Shown piece after piece: positions 53,388-62,931 of a stretch of DNA of 64,000 nt. The stretch is from NCBI RefSeq assembly GCF_013004065.1, contig NZ_CP053084.1:2542001-2606000 (forward strand), written 5' to 3'. The notes beneath the pieces were generated by a model. It did no database searches and was not told the origin of the DNA. It saw nothing but the letters and a program-made list of their open reading frames with translations. The stretch comes from Limnobacter sp. SAORIC-580. GTDB lineage: Bacteria; Pseudomonadota; Gammaproteobacteria; Burkholderiales; Burkholderiaceae_B. The first letter of the stretch is position 1, and every line of letters begins with the position of its first letter. Both the position numbers and the translations under genes were made by a program.

Positions 53388-54746
53388 ATGAATACCATGA
53401 ATGCAATTAACGAAGCCTTGAAACTGAGCACCCAAGACCATGGGGTACTGCGCTTCATCACCGCTGGTTCTGTCGACGACGGAAAGTCTACCCTGATCGG
53501 CCGCCTGCTCTTTGACAGCAAAGGTATTTTTGCCGACCAGCTGGCTGCCATTTCCAAGGCAAAAAACAAGCGCACTGCCGGCGATACCATCGACTTTTCA
53601 TTGCTAACCGATGGCTTGGAAGCCGAGCGTGAGCAAGGCATTACCATCGACGTGGCCTACCGCTACTTCGCCACACCTGCGCGCAAGTTCATTGTGGCCG
53701 ACACACCGGGCCACGAGCAGTACACCCGCAACATGGTGACTGGTGCGTCCACAGCCGATGTAGCCATTGTGCTGGTCGACATTACCCGCGTTGCATTTGA
53801 AGAAAGCACAGAAGGCCTGAAAGCCACGCTGCTGGCCCAAACCAAACGCCACAGCGCCATTGCCGGCAAGTTGGGCATTCCCGCCATTTTGTTTGCCGTG
53901 AACAAAATGGACCTGGTTGATTTCGACCACGCCAAATTCATTGCCACCGAAAAAGCCGTGCGTGAGCTGGCAGTCACCGTGGGCGTACAAGAAGCGCTGG
54001 TGCTGCCGATTTCAGCCCTGACCGGCGACAACGTGGTCACCAGCAGCCCCAAAACCCCTTGGTACACTGGCCAGCCCTTGCTGCCCATTCTGGAAAACAT
54101 TCCCAGCCGTGCTGACCGTGCAGAAGCTGCGCACAAGGTGGGTTTCCGCTTCCCGGTGCAATTGGTGGCCCGCCACGATGGTCACAAAGCCGAGGACTTC
54201 CGCGGCTACATGGGCCGTGTTGAAGGTGGCAGCGTGAAGGTGGGCGACACCGTGGTGGTTCACCCTTCTGGCCAAAGCGCAGTTGTACAGCGCATTGTAT
54301 TTTTGAACGATGATTTGCCCGAAGCCCACTTGGGGCAGTGTGTCACCTTGGTGCTGGACCGCGATGTGGATGTATCCCGTGGCGATCAAATTGTCAGCGT
54401 TGGCGACACAGTGAACCACGCCCCGGTGAAAGCATTGACGGCCGACATTTGCTGGCTGGACAATGAGCCATTGAACCCTGCTCGCAAGTACTGGATCAAG
54501 CAGACCACGCGCCAAACCCAGGCCAAAATCAAATCCGTGAATTTGGTGCTCGACATTCACACCCTGCTGCATGGTGAAAGCACCAAAACGGTGCAAATGA
54601 ACGACATCGCACAGATTGAATTGGTGCTGGCCCAGCCCATCGTGGCGGATTTGTACACCGAATGCCGCGCAACGGGTAGTTTTATCCTGATTGACAGTGC
54701 CACCAACCAAACCGTGGCAGCTGGCATGATCGTTGCAAAGAACTAA
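53388..54746 (+). CDS. cysN: Sulfate adenylyltransferase large (GTPase) subunit
   Basis: 452-residue EF-Tu-like GTPase whose GTP hydrolysis drives APS synthesis by CysD. G1 AGSVDDGKST near residue 28, switch DTPGHEQYTRN near 105 and G4 NKMD near 169 are intact. The protein ends after beta-barrel domains, with no CysC (APS kinase) fusion at the C-terminus, consistent with direct use of APS by CysH. Either of two ATGs (53388 or 53397) can start it. Confidence 0.96.
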   Translation: MNTMNAINEALKLSTQDHGVLRFITAGSVDDGKSTLIGRLLFDSKGIFADQLAAISKAKNKRTAGDTIDFSLLTDGLEAEREQGITIDVAYRYFATPARKFIVADTPGHEQYTRNMVTGASTADVAIVLVDITRVAFEESTEGLKATLLAQTKRHSAIAGKLGIPAILFAVNKMDLVDFDHAKFIATEKAVRELAVTVGVQEALVLPISALTGDNVVTSSPKTPWYTGQPLLPILENIPSRADRAEAAHKVGFRFPVQLVARHDGHKAEDFRGYMGRVEGGSVKVGDTVVVHPSGQSAVVQRIVFLNDDLPEAHLGQCVTLVLDRDVDVSRGDQIVSVGDTVNHAPVKALTADICWLDNEPLNPARKYWIKQTTRQTQAKIKSVNLVLDIHTLLHGESTKTVQMNDIAQIELVLAQPIVADLYTECRATGSFILIDSATNQTVAAGMIVAKN

Positions 54747-54801
54747 GCAACGACCCTTCACCCGGTTGTTGGTTGCTTGTTCTTAAATAGGGACTTTTGA
54801 G

Positions 54802-55596
54802 ATGGGACGCGTTGTATTGATTGGAGCAGGACCTGGAGCGGAGGATTTAATCACCGTTCGTGGCCTGAAGCTGTTGATGCAGGCAGACTGTGTGTTTTAC
54901 GACGCGCTGGTCAGTCCCTCTCTTCTTTCTGAAGCCCACCCCAATGCAAAACTTGTCGCCGTTGGAAAACGATGCGGCAAGAAATCGACTGCCCAGCACT
55001 TCATCAACAAACAGCTTGTTGAAGCGGCTGAGAAATACCGCTTGGTTGTGCGCCTGAAAGGCGGCGACCCCATGGTGTTTGGCCGTGCCGACGAGGAAAT
55101 TACCGCACTGAAAACCGCAGGCCACACCGTTGAAGTGGTGCCTGGTGTTACTGCTGCACTGGCGGCGGCCAGCAGCCTGCAAGCCTCGCTCACCTTGCGT
55201 GGTGTGGCCCGCAGCCTTACTTTAACCACCCCTTCAGTGGGCGCTGATGAAGTACCCAGCACCGAATTGTTCACCGGGACTGAAAACGACACCGTGGCTG
55301 TGTACATGGGTTTGCGTCAGGCTGGGCCCTGGGCTGCCGCCTTGCTTGAAAAAGGCCGCAATCCGGCTACCCCGGTTATTCTGTGTGAAAGCGTGTCCTT
55401 ACCTGCCGAGAAATTCACGCCGCTGAATTTGGGCAGGCTTCCATCGTTTTCTGCTGAACAGCTCACCGATGGACCTTGTCTTATTTTGATTGGCCAAGCG
55501 CTGGCAAAAGCACAGGCTGAACTACTCGCAGGCGATAAAAACCCGGTCGGTGTTGAATTGACCGGGTCGCCATTCGGATCGAACAAAGCTGCTTGA
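54802..55596 (+). CDS. cobA: Uroporphyrinogen-III C-methyltransferase
   Basis: 264-residue SAM-dependent methylase that makes precorrin-2 from uroporphyrinogen III, the first siroheme-specific step. Begins with GRVVLIGAGPGAEDLITVRGLKLL, and has VVRLKGGDPMVFGRADEE and VVPGVTAALAAASSLQASLTLRG, family signatures of SUMT. Lone methylase domain: there is no CysG-type dehydrogenase/chelatase part, which probably explains the separate chelatase gene at 55899. Located 55 bases after cysN, so its siroheme feeds cysI. Confidence 0.95.
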   Translation: MGRVVLIGAGPGAEDLITVRGLKLLMQADCVFYDALVSPSLLSEAHPNAKLVAVGKRCGKKSTAQHFINKQLVEAAEKYRLVVRLKGGDPMVFGRADEEITALKTAGHTVEVVPGVTAALAAASSLQASLTLRGVARSLTLTTPSVGADEVPSTELFTGTENDTVAVYMGLRQAGPWAAALLEKGRNPATPVILCESVSLPAEKFTPLNLGRLPSFSAEQLTDGPCLILIGQALAKAQAELLAGDKNPVGVELTGSPFGSNKAA

Positions 55597-55615
55597 TCGC
55601 CTCTAGAACGAGCGT

Positions 55616-55876
55616 TTAACCCGCTGCAGCTTCGCACTTCTTCATGAAGGAATTTTTGGCCGCACCTGCCAGCTTCTTGCCATCTTTGCCCACCGCACGT
55701 TCTTCACAACTGGCCTTGTTCTCAGCCAGACATTTTTTCATGAATGAATTTTTCGCAGCACCAGCCAGGGGCTTTCCTTCCTTGCTCACCGCCTTGGCCT
55801 GACAAGCGGCCTCGGTGGATTGTGCATGGGCAGGGATTGAAAAACACAGCGCAGCCAACAGCAACCATTTCTTCAT
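55616..55876 (-). CDS. psiF: PsiF repeat family protein
   Basis: 86-residue secreted protein with a signal peptide ending at AHAQ (residue 19) and two tandem copies of the PsiF motif, each with GKPLAGAAKNSFMKKC or GKKLAGAAKNSFMKKC and a C-x10+ companion cysteine. E. coli psiF is phosphate-starvation inducible; its function is unknown. Cysteines at both repeats could form two disulfides. Converges with cobA across 19 bases and is followed on the same strand by the chelatase gene's end upstream. Confidence 0.93.
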   Translation of the reverse strand: MKKWLLLAALCFSIPAHAQSTEAACQAKAVSKEGKPLAGAAKNSFMKKCLAENKASCEERAVGKDGKKLAGAAKNSFMKKCEAAAG

Positions 55877-55898
55877 GTTCTATCTCCAGTTGTTTTAA

Positions 55899-56276
55899 TT
55901 AAACCTGCTGAACAATTTCATTGGCAATTGCTTGCCACACTGCATCCCACTGACCCACAGCACTTGTGGCCTCAATGTTCAAACCCGGGTGTCTGGCTTT
56001 CAATTCAGCCATGATGACCGGAAAATCATTTTTCAAATGCCCGCCCCGACCGAAGAAGATGGGCACCACTTGAATGTGCGTCACACCGCCTTGCGCCATG
56101 CAATCCACGGTGTCTGGCAAACTTGGTGCCATCAATTCCAGAAAAGCCAGCTCAACCTGCACGTTGGGCAATTGCCCAATCAAAATGCTTTGCAACCGTT
56201 TCATGGGTTCGGCCCATTGGGGGTCTCGCGCACCGTGGCCAAACAACACAACTGCTTTTTTCTGGGTACTGCTCAT
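55899..56276 (-). CDS. cbiX: Sirohydrochlorin chelatase, CbiX single-domain
   Basis: 125-residue short CbiX-type chelatase that inserts a metal (iron for siroheme, or cobalt) into sirohydrochlorin. The metal-binding histidine is in LFGHGARDP near residue 13, and the second in FFGRGGHLKND near residue 75. Single-domain length fits the CbiX-short form, which dimerises. The ATG overlaps the stop of lptG by 4 bases (ATGA). It completes the siroheme path with cobA, except for precorrin-2 dehydrogenase, which is not in the window. Confidence 0.92.
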   Translation of the reverse strand: MSSTQKKAVVLFGHGARDPQWAEPMKRLQSILIGQLPNVQVELAFLELMAPSLPDTVDCMAQGGVTHIQVVPIFFGRGGHLKNDFPVIMAELKARHPGLNIEATSAVGQWDAVWQAIANEIVQQV

Positions 56277-57511
56277 CGATTCCTCAATACATTCAAAGTG
56301 CGCCAAGGCGCTGGTTGCGACACCCACCACAATGCCCCCATACCCACCACAAATCCCAGCAGGCTGGGCAAAGCAGCGCTCACAAAGGGCGGGAAACTGG
56401 CCACCATGCTGAGGTGGGAAAACAGGTTGTTGACCAAATGGAAACCCACGCCAATCATGATGCCCGCAAACACCTTTACGCTGACACTGCCCGAGCGGAA
56501 ATGCAGGTAGGCAAACGGCAGCGAGATCATCATCATGATGAGAATGGCAAACGGGTACATTATTTTTTTGGCGAAGGCCAAATCAATGTTGTCAGTGGCC
56601 TGCAAATTACTGCTCAGGAATTTCGAGTAGTTGTACAACTGCCAGGCGCTCATGCGGTCAGGGCGAACGAATAAACCCGTGAGCAACTCTGGGGACAAAT
56701 TCGAGGTCCAGCGCATGGTGTCGAGTGATTCAAATTCACTGGCCTGAATGGTTAAACCCGCACGGGCCGCATCGGGGTTGTTCACTGCCTCATCGAAATA
56801 ACGCTGCAGCAAAACATTGCGCAATTCCCAATCGCCACTGTCCGGATCAAACTTTGCACTTTCAGCGCGAACCCAAGCACGAATTCTGGATTCAGGATCG
56901 AGCTCATAGTATTCAAGTTTGAGCAATTCGCCGTCTTTGTTGAATGAATCAAAATTCACGAAACGCACACGTGATTCGGCATCCGGGGCACTGTAGGTGT
57001 CTCGCATCCAGTATCCGCTGCGAAAATCACGGTCTACCTCATAGCCCAGAGCCTTGGCGCGCATGGGCACTGCTGCCCTTTCGGCCAAGGGTGCCACGCC
57101 CTCGCCAAACAACACCGTAATGACCACCACGCCCGCCGCAATTCGAACCAGCATTTTCAGCATGCTGGTGGTGCTTAGACCTGCGGCGCGCATGGCAGTC
57201 AATTCACTGCTGGCGGCCAATTGAACCAGCGCGTATATGGAACCAATCAGCGCGGCGATGGGCGCTATTTCGTAAACCCGTGCGGGCAGGCCCAGCAACA
57301 CGGCGATGAAATAATAAAACCAGCTGGTGCCGGGCAAACTCAAACGGTCTACCTCGGCGATCAAATCGAAAAACGCAAACAAACCCACAAAAGCCACCAT
57401 CACGAAACTGATGGCTTTGTATAGCTCGCTGCGAAAATACACCAGCAGCGAATGGGGTACCTGAAATGGTTTGCTGACCTGTTTGCGAACATCGCGGGAG
57501 GACATTTTCAT
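56273..57511 (-). CDS. lptG: LPS export ABC transporter permease LptG
   Basis: 412-residue inner-membrane half of the LptB2FG extractor, with six membrane helices: three at the N-terminal end, a periplasmic jellyroll of about 170 residues (about 140-310), and three at the C-terminal end. The YjgP/YjgQ features YEIAPIAALIGSIYALVQLAASSELTAMRAAGLS and the closing hydrophobic GIMIGVGFHLVNNLF are seen. The order here is lptF then lptG, joined by a 4-base overlap, as elsewhere. Assignment of F and G follows order and C-terminal similarity. Confidence 0.93.
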   Translation of the reverse strand: MKMSSRDVRKQVSKPFQVPHSLLVYFRSELYKAISFVMVAFVGLFAFFDLIAEVDRLSLPGTSWFYYFIAVLLGLPARVYEIAPIAALIGSIYALVQLAASSELTAMRAAGLSTTSMLKMLVRIAAGVVVITVLFGEGVAPLAERAAVPMRAKALGYEVDRDFRSGYWMRDTYSAPDAESRVRFVNFDSFNKDGELLKLEYYELDPESRIRAWVRAESAKFDPDSGDWELRNVLLQRYFDEAVNNPDAARAGLTIQASEFESLDTMRWTSNLSPELLTGLFVRPDRMSAWQLYNYSKFLSSNLQATDNIDLAFAKKIMYPFAILIMMMISLPFAYLHFRSGSVSVKVFAGIMIGVGFHLVNNLFSHLSMVASFPPFVSAALPSLLGFVVGMGALWWVSQPAPWRTLNVLRNR

Positions 57512-58647
57512 CGCTTGATCTCCTGGCCCGCCACCACGTCTTGCAAATCAAGGGCACGACCCGGTCTGCGCCAGCGAAGCAGAGGCGCACCCGCAGGGCG
57601 GTTGCGCTTCACCATCAACAAGTAGAACATCAGCAATACACTGGCATGCGGCAGCACCAAGGCCACCCAGAAGTCGAGGGTTTCCTTGGTGACCATGCTT
57701 TGGGTGACCGACACGATGTTGCTGTAGGTGAGATAAATCAACAGGGCAAAAAGCTGGTTCAGTGAATTGCCGCCGCGCGGATTGACAAAGGCCAATGGAA
57801 TGGCCAGCAAACCCAGTGCCAGGGCAGACAAGGGCAAGCTGATTCGCCACAACAGTTCGCCTTGAGCGGCGGGTGAAAAATCGGCAATCAACAGGTCGAC
57901 ACGGCGGTGCTGTAACTGAAAGCTGGGGGCGGCACCCAATGTGTTGTCAATTGCCAAACCGTAAGTTTCGAACTCGGTGCTGGTAAACCGTTCTCCAGTG
58001 CCGTCCAGTGTAGCGCGGCGCCCACCGCTCAACACCAGGTAAGGCTGACCACTGGCGTCCACTTCTACGCTACCGCGCGCAGCCGAGACCACAGTCCGGG
58101 TGTCGCCTTTGGAGTCGACTACAAACACGTTTTCGACCTGCTTGGTGACTTCAGACTGACGCTCTACGAAGAACACGCGGTTGCCTTCGCCTGATTCCCG
58201 GAACTGCCCCGCGCTGACCTTGCTCACATCGCTGCGTTTCGCAAAGCGGTCTTTGGCTGCATCCAACTCAGCTTTGGCCCATGGGGTAAGCCATACCGAG
58301 CACACCAAGGCCAACACGGTCAGCGGCACGGCAAAGCGCAGCACAGGTCGCACCAGTGAAAACAAGGACACGCCCGAGGCAAACCAGGCGGTCATTTCCT
58401 GCTCTTTGAAGGCGCGCGACACAACCCCCATCACTGCGATGAACACGGTGATGACCAAGGCAGCCGGCAGGTATTGAAGACCGCCCAATAAAATGAGTGT
58501 AAATACCTCAGCGTTGTCCACCTTGCCGCCCGCAGCCTGACCCAGGGTACGAACCAGCACAGTGGTCACAATGATGGTGAACAGGGCCACGAAGGTGGCG
58601 CCAGCGGTTTGTGCGAAGTCTTTTCGAAAAGTGGATCGAAACAGCAT
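57508..58647 (-). CDS. lptF: LPS export ABC transporter permease LptF
   Basis: 379-residue partner permease of LptG. It begins [33 protein letters not shown] with the first helix, has [26 protein letters not shown] (the cytoplasmic coupling helix), and a periplasmic jellyroll near residues 125-265. The C-terminal half carries three helices ([15 protein letters not shown], then [14 protein letters not shown], then [21 protein letters not shown]). The start is the ATG beginning MLFRST; an earlier frame extension adds 11 residues. Divergent from pepA across 110 bases. Confidence 0.94.
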   Translation of the reverse strand: MLFRSTFRKDFAQTAGATFVALFTIIVTTVLVRTLGQAAGGKVDNAEVFTLILLGGLQYLPAALVITVFIAVMGVVSRAFKEQEMTAWFASGVSLFSLVRPVLRFAVPLTVLALVCSVWLTPWAKAELDAAKDRFAKRSDVSKVSAGQFRESGEGNRVFFVERQSEVTKQVENVFVVDSKGDTRTVVSAARGSVEVDASGQPYLVLSGGRRATLDGTGERFTSTEFETYGLAIDNTLGAAPSFQLQHRRVDLLIADFSPAAQGELLWRISLPLSALALGLLAIPLAFVNPRGGNSLNQLFALLIYLTYSNIVSVTQSMVTKETLDFWVALVLPHASVLLMFYLLMVKRNRPAGAPLLRWRRPGRALDLQDVVAGQEIKR

Positions 58648-58757
58648 GCAATGCAGGTGGGCTGTGCTTTGACTCGCCAACCCAGCTTGTTAATAATGGT
58701 AGATTGTCGCATGCATTCGTTTTGAATGGTCGAGCATTAATCGCAAGAAGGAACACC

Positions 58758-60359
58758 ATGACAGCAACACCCGCCACTCCCAAAGCCAGAAAAACCAGTT
58801 CCACACGTGTCGCCAAAAAAGCGGCGCCGACGCCACCGCCCATGTTCAGCTTCAAGGCGGGTACGGGCGCTGTCGCCAAAGTGACTGCCGGCGGACCTGT
58901 GCCCACCAAGGGTTGCGATGTGGCTGTGGTTGCTGTGTACAAAGAGGGTGAATTGACCGCAGCCGCCAAACGGGCCGACATTGACACCGAAGGCTTGGTG
59001 GCCAATGCCTGTAAAACCGACAAAAACCTGGGCAATGCTGGCAGTTGCCGCGTGGTTTTCAACACCGCGAAAGCCGGCGCGCCGGTGTACGTGCTGGTGG
59101 GTCTGGATGAAGCCGACAAGCTGACCACCAAAACCCTGCGCAAAGCCACCAGTGCCGCCTGCGAAGCGCTCAAAGGCCTGAAGCCTGCGAAGGTATTTTT
59201 CGCCGTGAACCAAGAAGTACCCAAGAAAAGCAGCGACAAGGAAATTGCGGCTTTGTGCGCACGCACCATTACCGAGAGCTTTTACAGCTTTTCAGCCTGC
59301 AAAAAACAGGATGAAGACGCAGCCGCCCCTCCCGCCTTCGAGCTGGCCTGCACCAAATCCACCCAAGAGGCTGTTGAAAAAGGCGCCGCCATTGGTCAAG
59401 CCATTGGCAATGGCATGCAGCTGACCAAAGACTTGGGCAACTTGCCCGGCAATATTTGCACTCCAAATTACCTGGCTGAAACAGCCAAAGCCCTGGCCAA
59501 GCAATACAAGCTGGGCGTTGACGTGCTGGACCACAAAAAGATGGAAGCGCTGGGCATGTTCAGCCTGTTGTCGGTGGGCAAAGCGTCCAGCGAACCCCCC
59601 AAACTGATCGTGTTGAAGTACAACGGCGCAAAAGACCCCAAAGAAGCCCCAGTGGTGCTGGTTGGCAAAGGCATTACCTTTGACACTGGTGGTATTTCAC
59701 TGAAGCCCGGTGCGGGCATGGACGAAATGAAATACGACATGTGTGGCGCAGCCAGCGTGTTGGGTACCATGAAAGCCGCCGCTGAAATGAAGTTGGCCCT
59801 GAACCTGATTGTGGTAGTACCCACGGCCGAGAACATGCCTGCCGGTAACGCAAGCAAGCCAGGCGACGTGGTGGTGTCCATGAGCGGGCAAACCATTGAA
59901 ATTTTGAATACCGATGCAGAAGGCCGCCTGATTTTGTGTGATGCACTTACCTACGTTGAGCGGTTTAACCCCGCCGCCGTGGTCGATGTGGCCACCCTCA
60001 CCGGTGCCTGTATTGTGGCGCTGGGTCATGTGAACAGCGGCTTGTTCAGCCCCGATGACGAACTGGCCAATGAATTGTTCAAGGCGGGTCAAAACGCATT
60101 GGACACAGCATGGCGCATGCCTTTGGACGAGGAATACCACGAGCAGTTAAAAAGCAACTTTGCCGACATGGCCAACATTGGTGGGCCGCCCGCAGGCAGC
60201 GTCACTGCCGCGTGTTTCCTGCAAAAGTACACCAAGGCCTACAGCTGGGCGCACCTGGACATCGCGGGTACAGCATGGCATTCAGGCAAGGCGAAAGGCG
60301 CAAGTGGCCGCCCGGTGCCTTTGCTGGCTGAGTTTGTCATGAAGCGCGCAAAAGCCTGA
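58758..60359 (+). CDS. pepA: Leucyl aminopeptidase
   Basis: 533-residue M17 zinc/manganese peptidase. The family signature [14 protein letters not shown] lies near residue 385, with metal ligands also in [11 protein letters not shown] and in the [13 protein letters not shown] helix. Length is about 30 residues longer than E. coli PepA, due to an N-terminal extension of Ala/Thr/Lys-rich sequence (residues 1-30). AAGGA lies 6 bases before the ATG. E. coli PepA also binds DNA at cer/carAB; whether this one does is unknown. First gene of pepA-holC. Confidence 0.96.
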   Translation: MTATPATPKARKTSSTRVAKKAAPTPPPMFSFKAGTGAVAKVTAGGPVPTKGCDVAVVAVYKEGELTAAAKRADIDTEGLVANACKTDKNLGNAGSCRVVFNTAKAGAPVYVLVGLDEADKLTTKTLRKATSAACEALKGLKPAKVFFAVNQEVPKKSSDKEIAALCARTITESFYSFSACKKQDEDAAAPPAFELACTKSTQEAVEKGAAIGQAIGNGMQLTKDLGNLPGNICTPNYLAETAKALAKQYKLGVDVLDHKKMEALGMFSLLSVGKASSEPPKLIVLKYNGAKDPKEAPVVLVGKGITFDTGGISLKPGAGMDEMKYDMCGAASVLGTMKAAAEMKLALNLIVVVPTAENMPAGNASKPGDVVVSMSGQTIEILNTDAEGRLILCDALTYVERFNPAAVVDVATLTGACIVALGHVNSGLFSPDDELANELFKAGQNALDTAWRMPLDEEYHEQLKSNFADMANIGGPPAGSVTAACFLQKYTKAYSWAHLDIAGTAWHSGKAKGASGRPVPLLAEFVMKRAKA

Positions 60360-60369
60360 GGGTTGTGAA

Positions 60370-60792
60370 TTGACCCGAATTGACTTTCATCTGAATGTGT
60401 CCGACCACCTGCTGTACACCTGTCGATTGATTCGAAAGGCGTACGGCAGTGGGCTGAAAATTGTGTGCTACAGCACCCGTCCCGAGGTACTTGAAAATCT
60501 GGACAAGCTGCTGTGGACTTTCTCGGAAGAGGACTTTTTACCCCATGTGGTCAGTGGCCACCCAGGTGTGGCTGACACGCCCATTGTGTTGACCGACAAA
60601 GCCGATGACATCGCCCACTACGATTTATTGATTAACCTGGACGAACAGTGGCCACCGTTTTTTGCGCGGTTTGAACGGCTCGTTGAAATTGTGGGCACAG
60701 ACGAAGACAACAAGGCATTGGCGCGGCAACGCTACAAGTTTTACAAGGAACGGGGTTACCCGCTGAATACCTTTGACCGCGCCAGCGGTTAA
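60370..60792 (+). CDS. holC: DNA polymerase III subunit chi
   Basis: 140-residue clamp-loader accessory subunit that links the loader to SSB. Starts TRIDFHLNVSDHLLYTCRLIRKAYGSG, the typical N-terminus with conserved Y-x-C-R-L-x-x-K-A, and continues with LDKLLWTFSEEDFLPHVV and ending YKERGYPLNTFDR. Starts with TTG, with GAGGG 7 bases upstream. It follows pepA by 10 bases, its usual partner. Family length. Confidence 0.93.
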   Translation: MTRIDFHLNVSDHLLYTCRLIRKAYGSGLKIVCYSTRPEVLENLDKLLWTFSEEDFLPHVVSGHPGVADTPIVLTDKADDIAHYDLLINLDEQWPPFFARFERLVEIVGTDEDNKALARQRYKFYKERGYPLNTFDRASG

Positions 60793-60813
60793 TCGGGGCT
60801 TAAGGACAACAAC

Positions 60814-61044
60814 ATGAGTGAACATTTTGATGGTGGCCCGCCCCTGTTGACCGAGGTAATTGAATCGGGTTTGCGGGAAATTGAACAATCCACGGGTAAC
60901 CGCCTGAGTGGCAACTTGAGCGACCCGCAAATTGAAATTTTGCGGGCGCAATTGCCTGAACTGTTCGAACGCGCCCTGCTACGGATCAAACCCCAGCTGA
61001 TGCAAGAGTTTGAAAAAGTAGTGCTGGACGCGCTGAAAAAATAG
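60814..61044 (+). CDS. Small conserved protein of the holC-valS interval
   Basis: 76-residue acidic/helical protein with no recognised domain. AAGGA lies 7 bases before the ATG. The sequence (LTEVIESGLREIEQSTGNR, then DPQIEILRAQLPELFERALLRIKPQLMQEFEKVVLDAL) predicts two or three amphipathic helices without membrane character. In related Burkholderiales a similar short gene often sits between holC and valS. The stop is immediately followed by the stop of the convergent chemoreceptor gene. Confidence 0.75.
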   Translation: MSEHFDGGPPLLTEVIESGLREIEQSTGNRLSGNLSDPQIEILRAQLPELFERALLRIKPQLMQEFEKVVLDALKK

Positions 61045-62670
61045 TCAGGTTTTGAACACCTGCACAGACTGCGTCAAGCTGCCTGCCAAGTCTGAAATTT
61101 GCTGAGCCACATACTTGTTTTGCGCAATGGCCGCTGTGTTTTCTTCGGTCATTTGCGCAACACGCTCCACGTTGCGGCTAATTTCAACACTCACATTGCT
61201 TTGCTCTTTCATCGACACGGTAATGGCCTGAATGGCCTCATTCACGCGGTCCGCATTGGCCTTGATCTGGTCAATGGTTCCCGACACCGAGTCTGCCTGT
61301 TCAATGCCCTGCTTCACCATACCCACCGAATCTTCCATGGACTTGGAAGCCTGCTGGGTAATGCTCTGAATCTGGAACACCATGGTTGAAATGCGCTCAG
61401 ACGAGCCCTTCGTTTGCTCAGCCAGTTTGCGTACTTCATCGGCAACCACTGCAAAACCACGACCGCTTTCACCTGCACGTGCCGCCTCAATGGCCGCATT
61501 CAAGGCCAACAAGTTGGTGCGGTCGGCAATGTCGGTGATGGTTGAAATAATCTCGGAAATTTCATTGGACTGCTGCTCAAGCGAGCGCACTGTGCTGGCA
61601 CTGCCTTGCACCGAGCTGGCAATTTTCCGAATGCCGTCCACCACCTGGCCCAAAGTGACGCTGCCTTGATCGGCAGACTGCTTGGCCTGCATGGCTGTGT
61701 GTGAAGCATCGTTGGAGTTCTCAGTGATCTGGCTAATCGACACAGTCAATTGCTCGACTGCCGCAGCCATGGACGACGTGGCATCCGCCTGCTCAGAAGC
61801 CGCCTTGTTCATTTCATCGGACGAAGTACGCACGGCACTTGCACTCTCAGTCAACGAGGCAGTGGAACCACGAATACCCTCAATCAAACCACGCAAATTG
61901 GTTTGTGCCTTGCCCAGTGCAAGCAACAGCCCGTCGACTTCGTCTTTGCCCTGCACCTGAATATTGCTGTTCAGCTTGCCTTCGGCCAAAGCATTGATGT
62001 GAATTGTCGCAGTGCCTAACTTGCGTTTAAACAAACGGGAAATCAGGAAATTCAAGGTTAAACCAGTGAACAGGGCAAACAAGGTAATGGCCACAGTAAT
62101 CCAAATGGATTGCTGGTAAACACCCTGGCTGGCCTCTTGGCGCTGCTTCAGCAAGCGGTATTCTTCTGCCTCCACTTTGGCCAAAGCCTGACGCATTTTG
62201 TCCATCAATGGTTTGCCCGGAGTGGAATCCACCAAGGCATTGAAGTCTTCCGGGGCCATATTGCCCTCGATGACCAAACGCTTGGCATCGATCAACGGAT
62301 CAATGACGGAGTTCAGCCAAGTTCGGTAATGTGCGTTGAACAAGCGCAACTCCTCGGTGACAACCGGATTGTGGACTGTCAACTCAGAAGCCTTGTCAAG
62401 GTGTTTGCGAACCTGCTCTTTGCCGTCGTTGTACGGGGTCAGGTAAGCCTCATCACCACGCAGTAAAAATCCGCGTTCGCCGGTTTCAATATTCAACAGA
62501 TTCTCGCGAACACCCAGCACATTCTCGATCACCTCGTGGGTGAATTCGTTTTTGGCATTGGCATCCATGATCCGCTTACTGTTAAACACACCCAGGCCAC
62601 CGACTACCACGCCCAGCGCGATCACCGTGACCAAGCTGGCACTGAATTTGGCACTAATGGAACTCAACAT
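61045..62670 (-). CDS. Methyl-accepting chemotaxis protein with CHASE3 sensor
   Basis: 541-residue chemoreceptor. Helix 1 near residues 10-28, then a periplasmic CHASE3 domain (residues 38-170: [25 protein letters not shown] is the diagnostic stretch), helix 2 near 192-214, HAMP (residues 215-265), and the signalling domain with hairpin tip [43 protein letters not shown] sequence. Ligand unknown; CHASE3 domains occur mainly in sensors of unidentified environmental cues. GAGGGG lies a few bases before the ATG. It interrupts the holC-valS order on the opposite strand. Confidence 0.95.
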   Translation of the reverse strand: MLSSISAKFSASLVTVIALGVVVGGLGVFNSKRIMDANAKNEFTHEVIENVLGVRENLLNIETGERGFLLRGDEAYLTPYNDGKEQVRKHLDKASELTVHNPVVTEELRLFNAHYRTWLNSVIDPLIDAKRLVIEGNMAPEDFNALVDSTPGKPLMDKMRQALAKVEAEEYRLLKQRQEASQGVYQQSIWITVAITLFALFTGLTLNFLISRLFKRKLGTATIHINALAEGKLNSNIQVQGKDEVDGLLLALGKAQTNLRGLIEGIRGSTASLTESASAVRTSSDEMNKAASEQADATSSMAAAVEQLTVSISQITENSNDASHTAMQAKQSADQGSVTLGQVVDGIRKIASSVQGSASTVRSLEQQSNEISEIISTITDIADRTNLLALNAAIEAARAGESGRGFAVVADEVRKLAEQTKGSSERISTMVFQIQSITQQASKSMEDSVGMVKQGIEQADSVSGTIDQIKANADRVNEAIQAITVSMKEQSNVSVEISRNVERVAQMTEENTAAIAQNKYVAQQISDLAGSLTQSVQVFKT

Positions 62671-62700
62671 GAGACACCCCTCTTTGAACTGTCATTGATT

Positions 62701-62717
62701 TACAACATACCGTTGTA
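62701..62717. promoter_or_regulatory. Inverted repeat upstream of the CHASE3 chemoreceptor
   Basis: TACAAC atacc GTTGTA, perfect 6-bp arms, 31 bases before the chemoreceptor ATG (on its strand). Probably near the promoter; no regulator is recognised. Confidence 0.35.
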
Positions 62718-62877
62718 TTTCTAAAAAAGCCTCACTCGAACAGGGCTATTTGAAGACAGCCACCCAGTCGGACGTATGAACATTGTGCAGTAAGGGGGGA
62801 CACCTGAAATTGGGGAATAAAGGGGCTTTCCTGCCCCAGACCAAACAACTCAAAGCCGGCAGGGCACCCGCAAACGC

Positions 62878-62883
62878 TATAAT
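62878..62883 (+). promoter_or_regulatory. Candidate -10 element of valS
   Basis: A perfect TATAAT 49 bases before the valS ATG. No convincing -35 hexamer lies 16-18 bases upstream. A short inverted repeat GGGGC tttcct GCCCC lies at 62822-62837. The remaining intergenic stretch to the chemoreceptor start shows nothing else. Confidence 0.45.
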
Positions 62884-62931
62884 GTCGGGCTAAGCCTTTG
62901 TTGACGTTGTTCATTTTCAAGTACCACTGCC

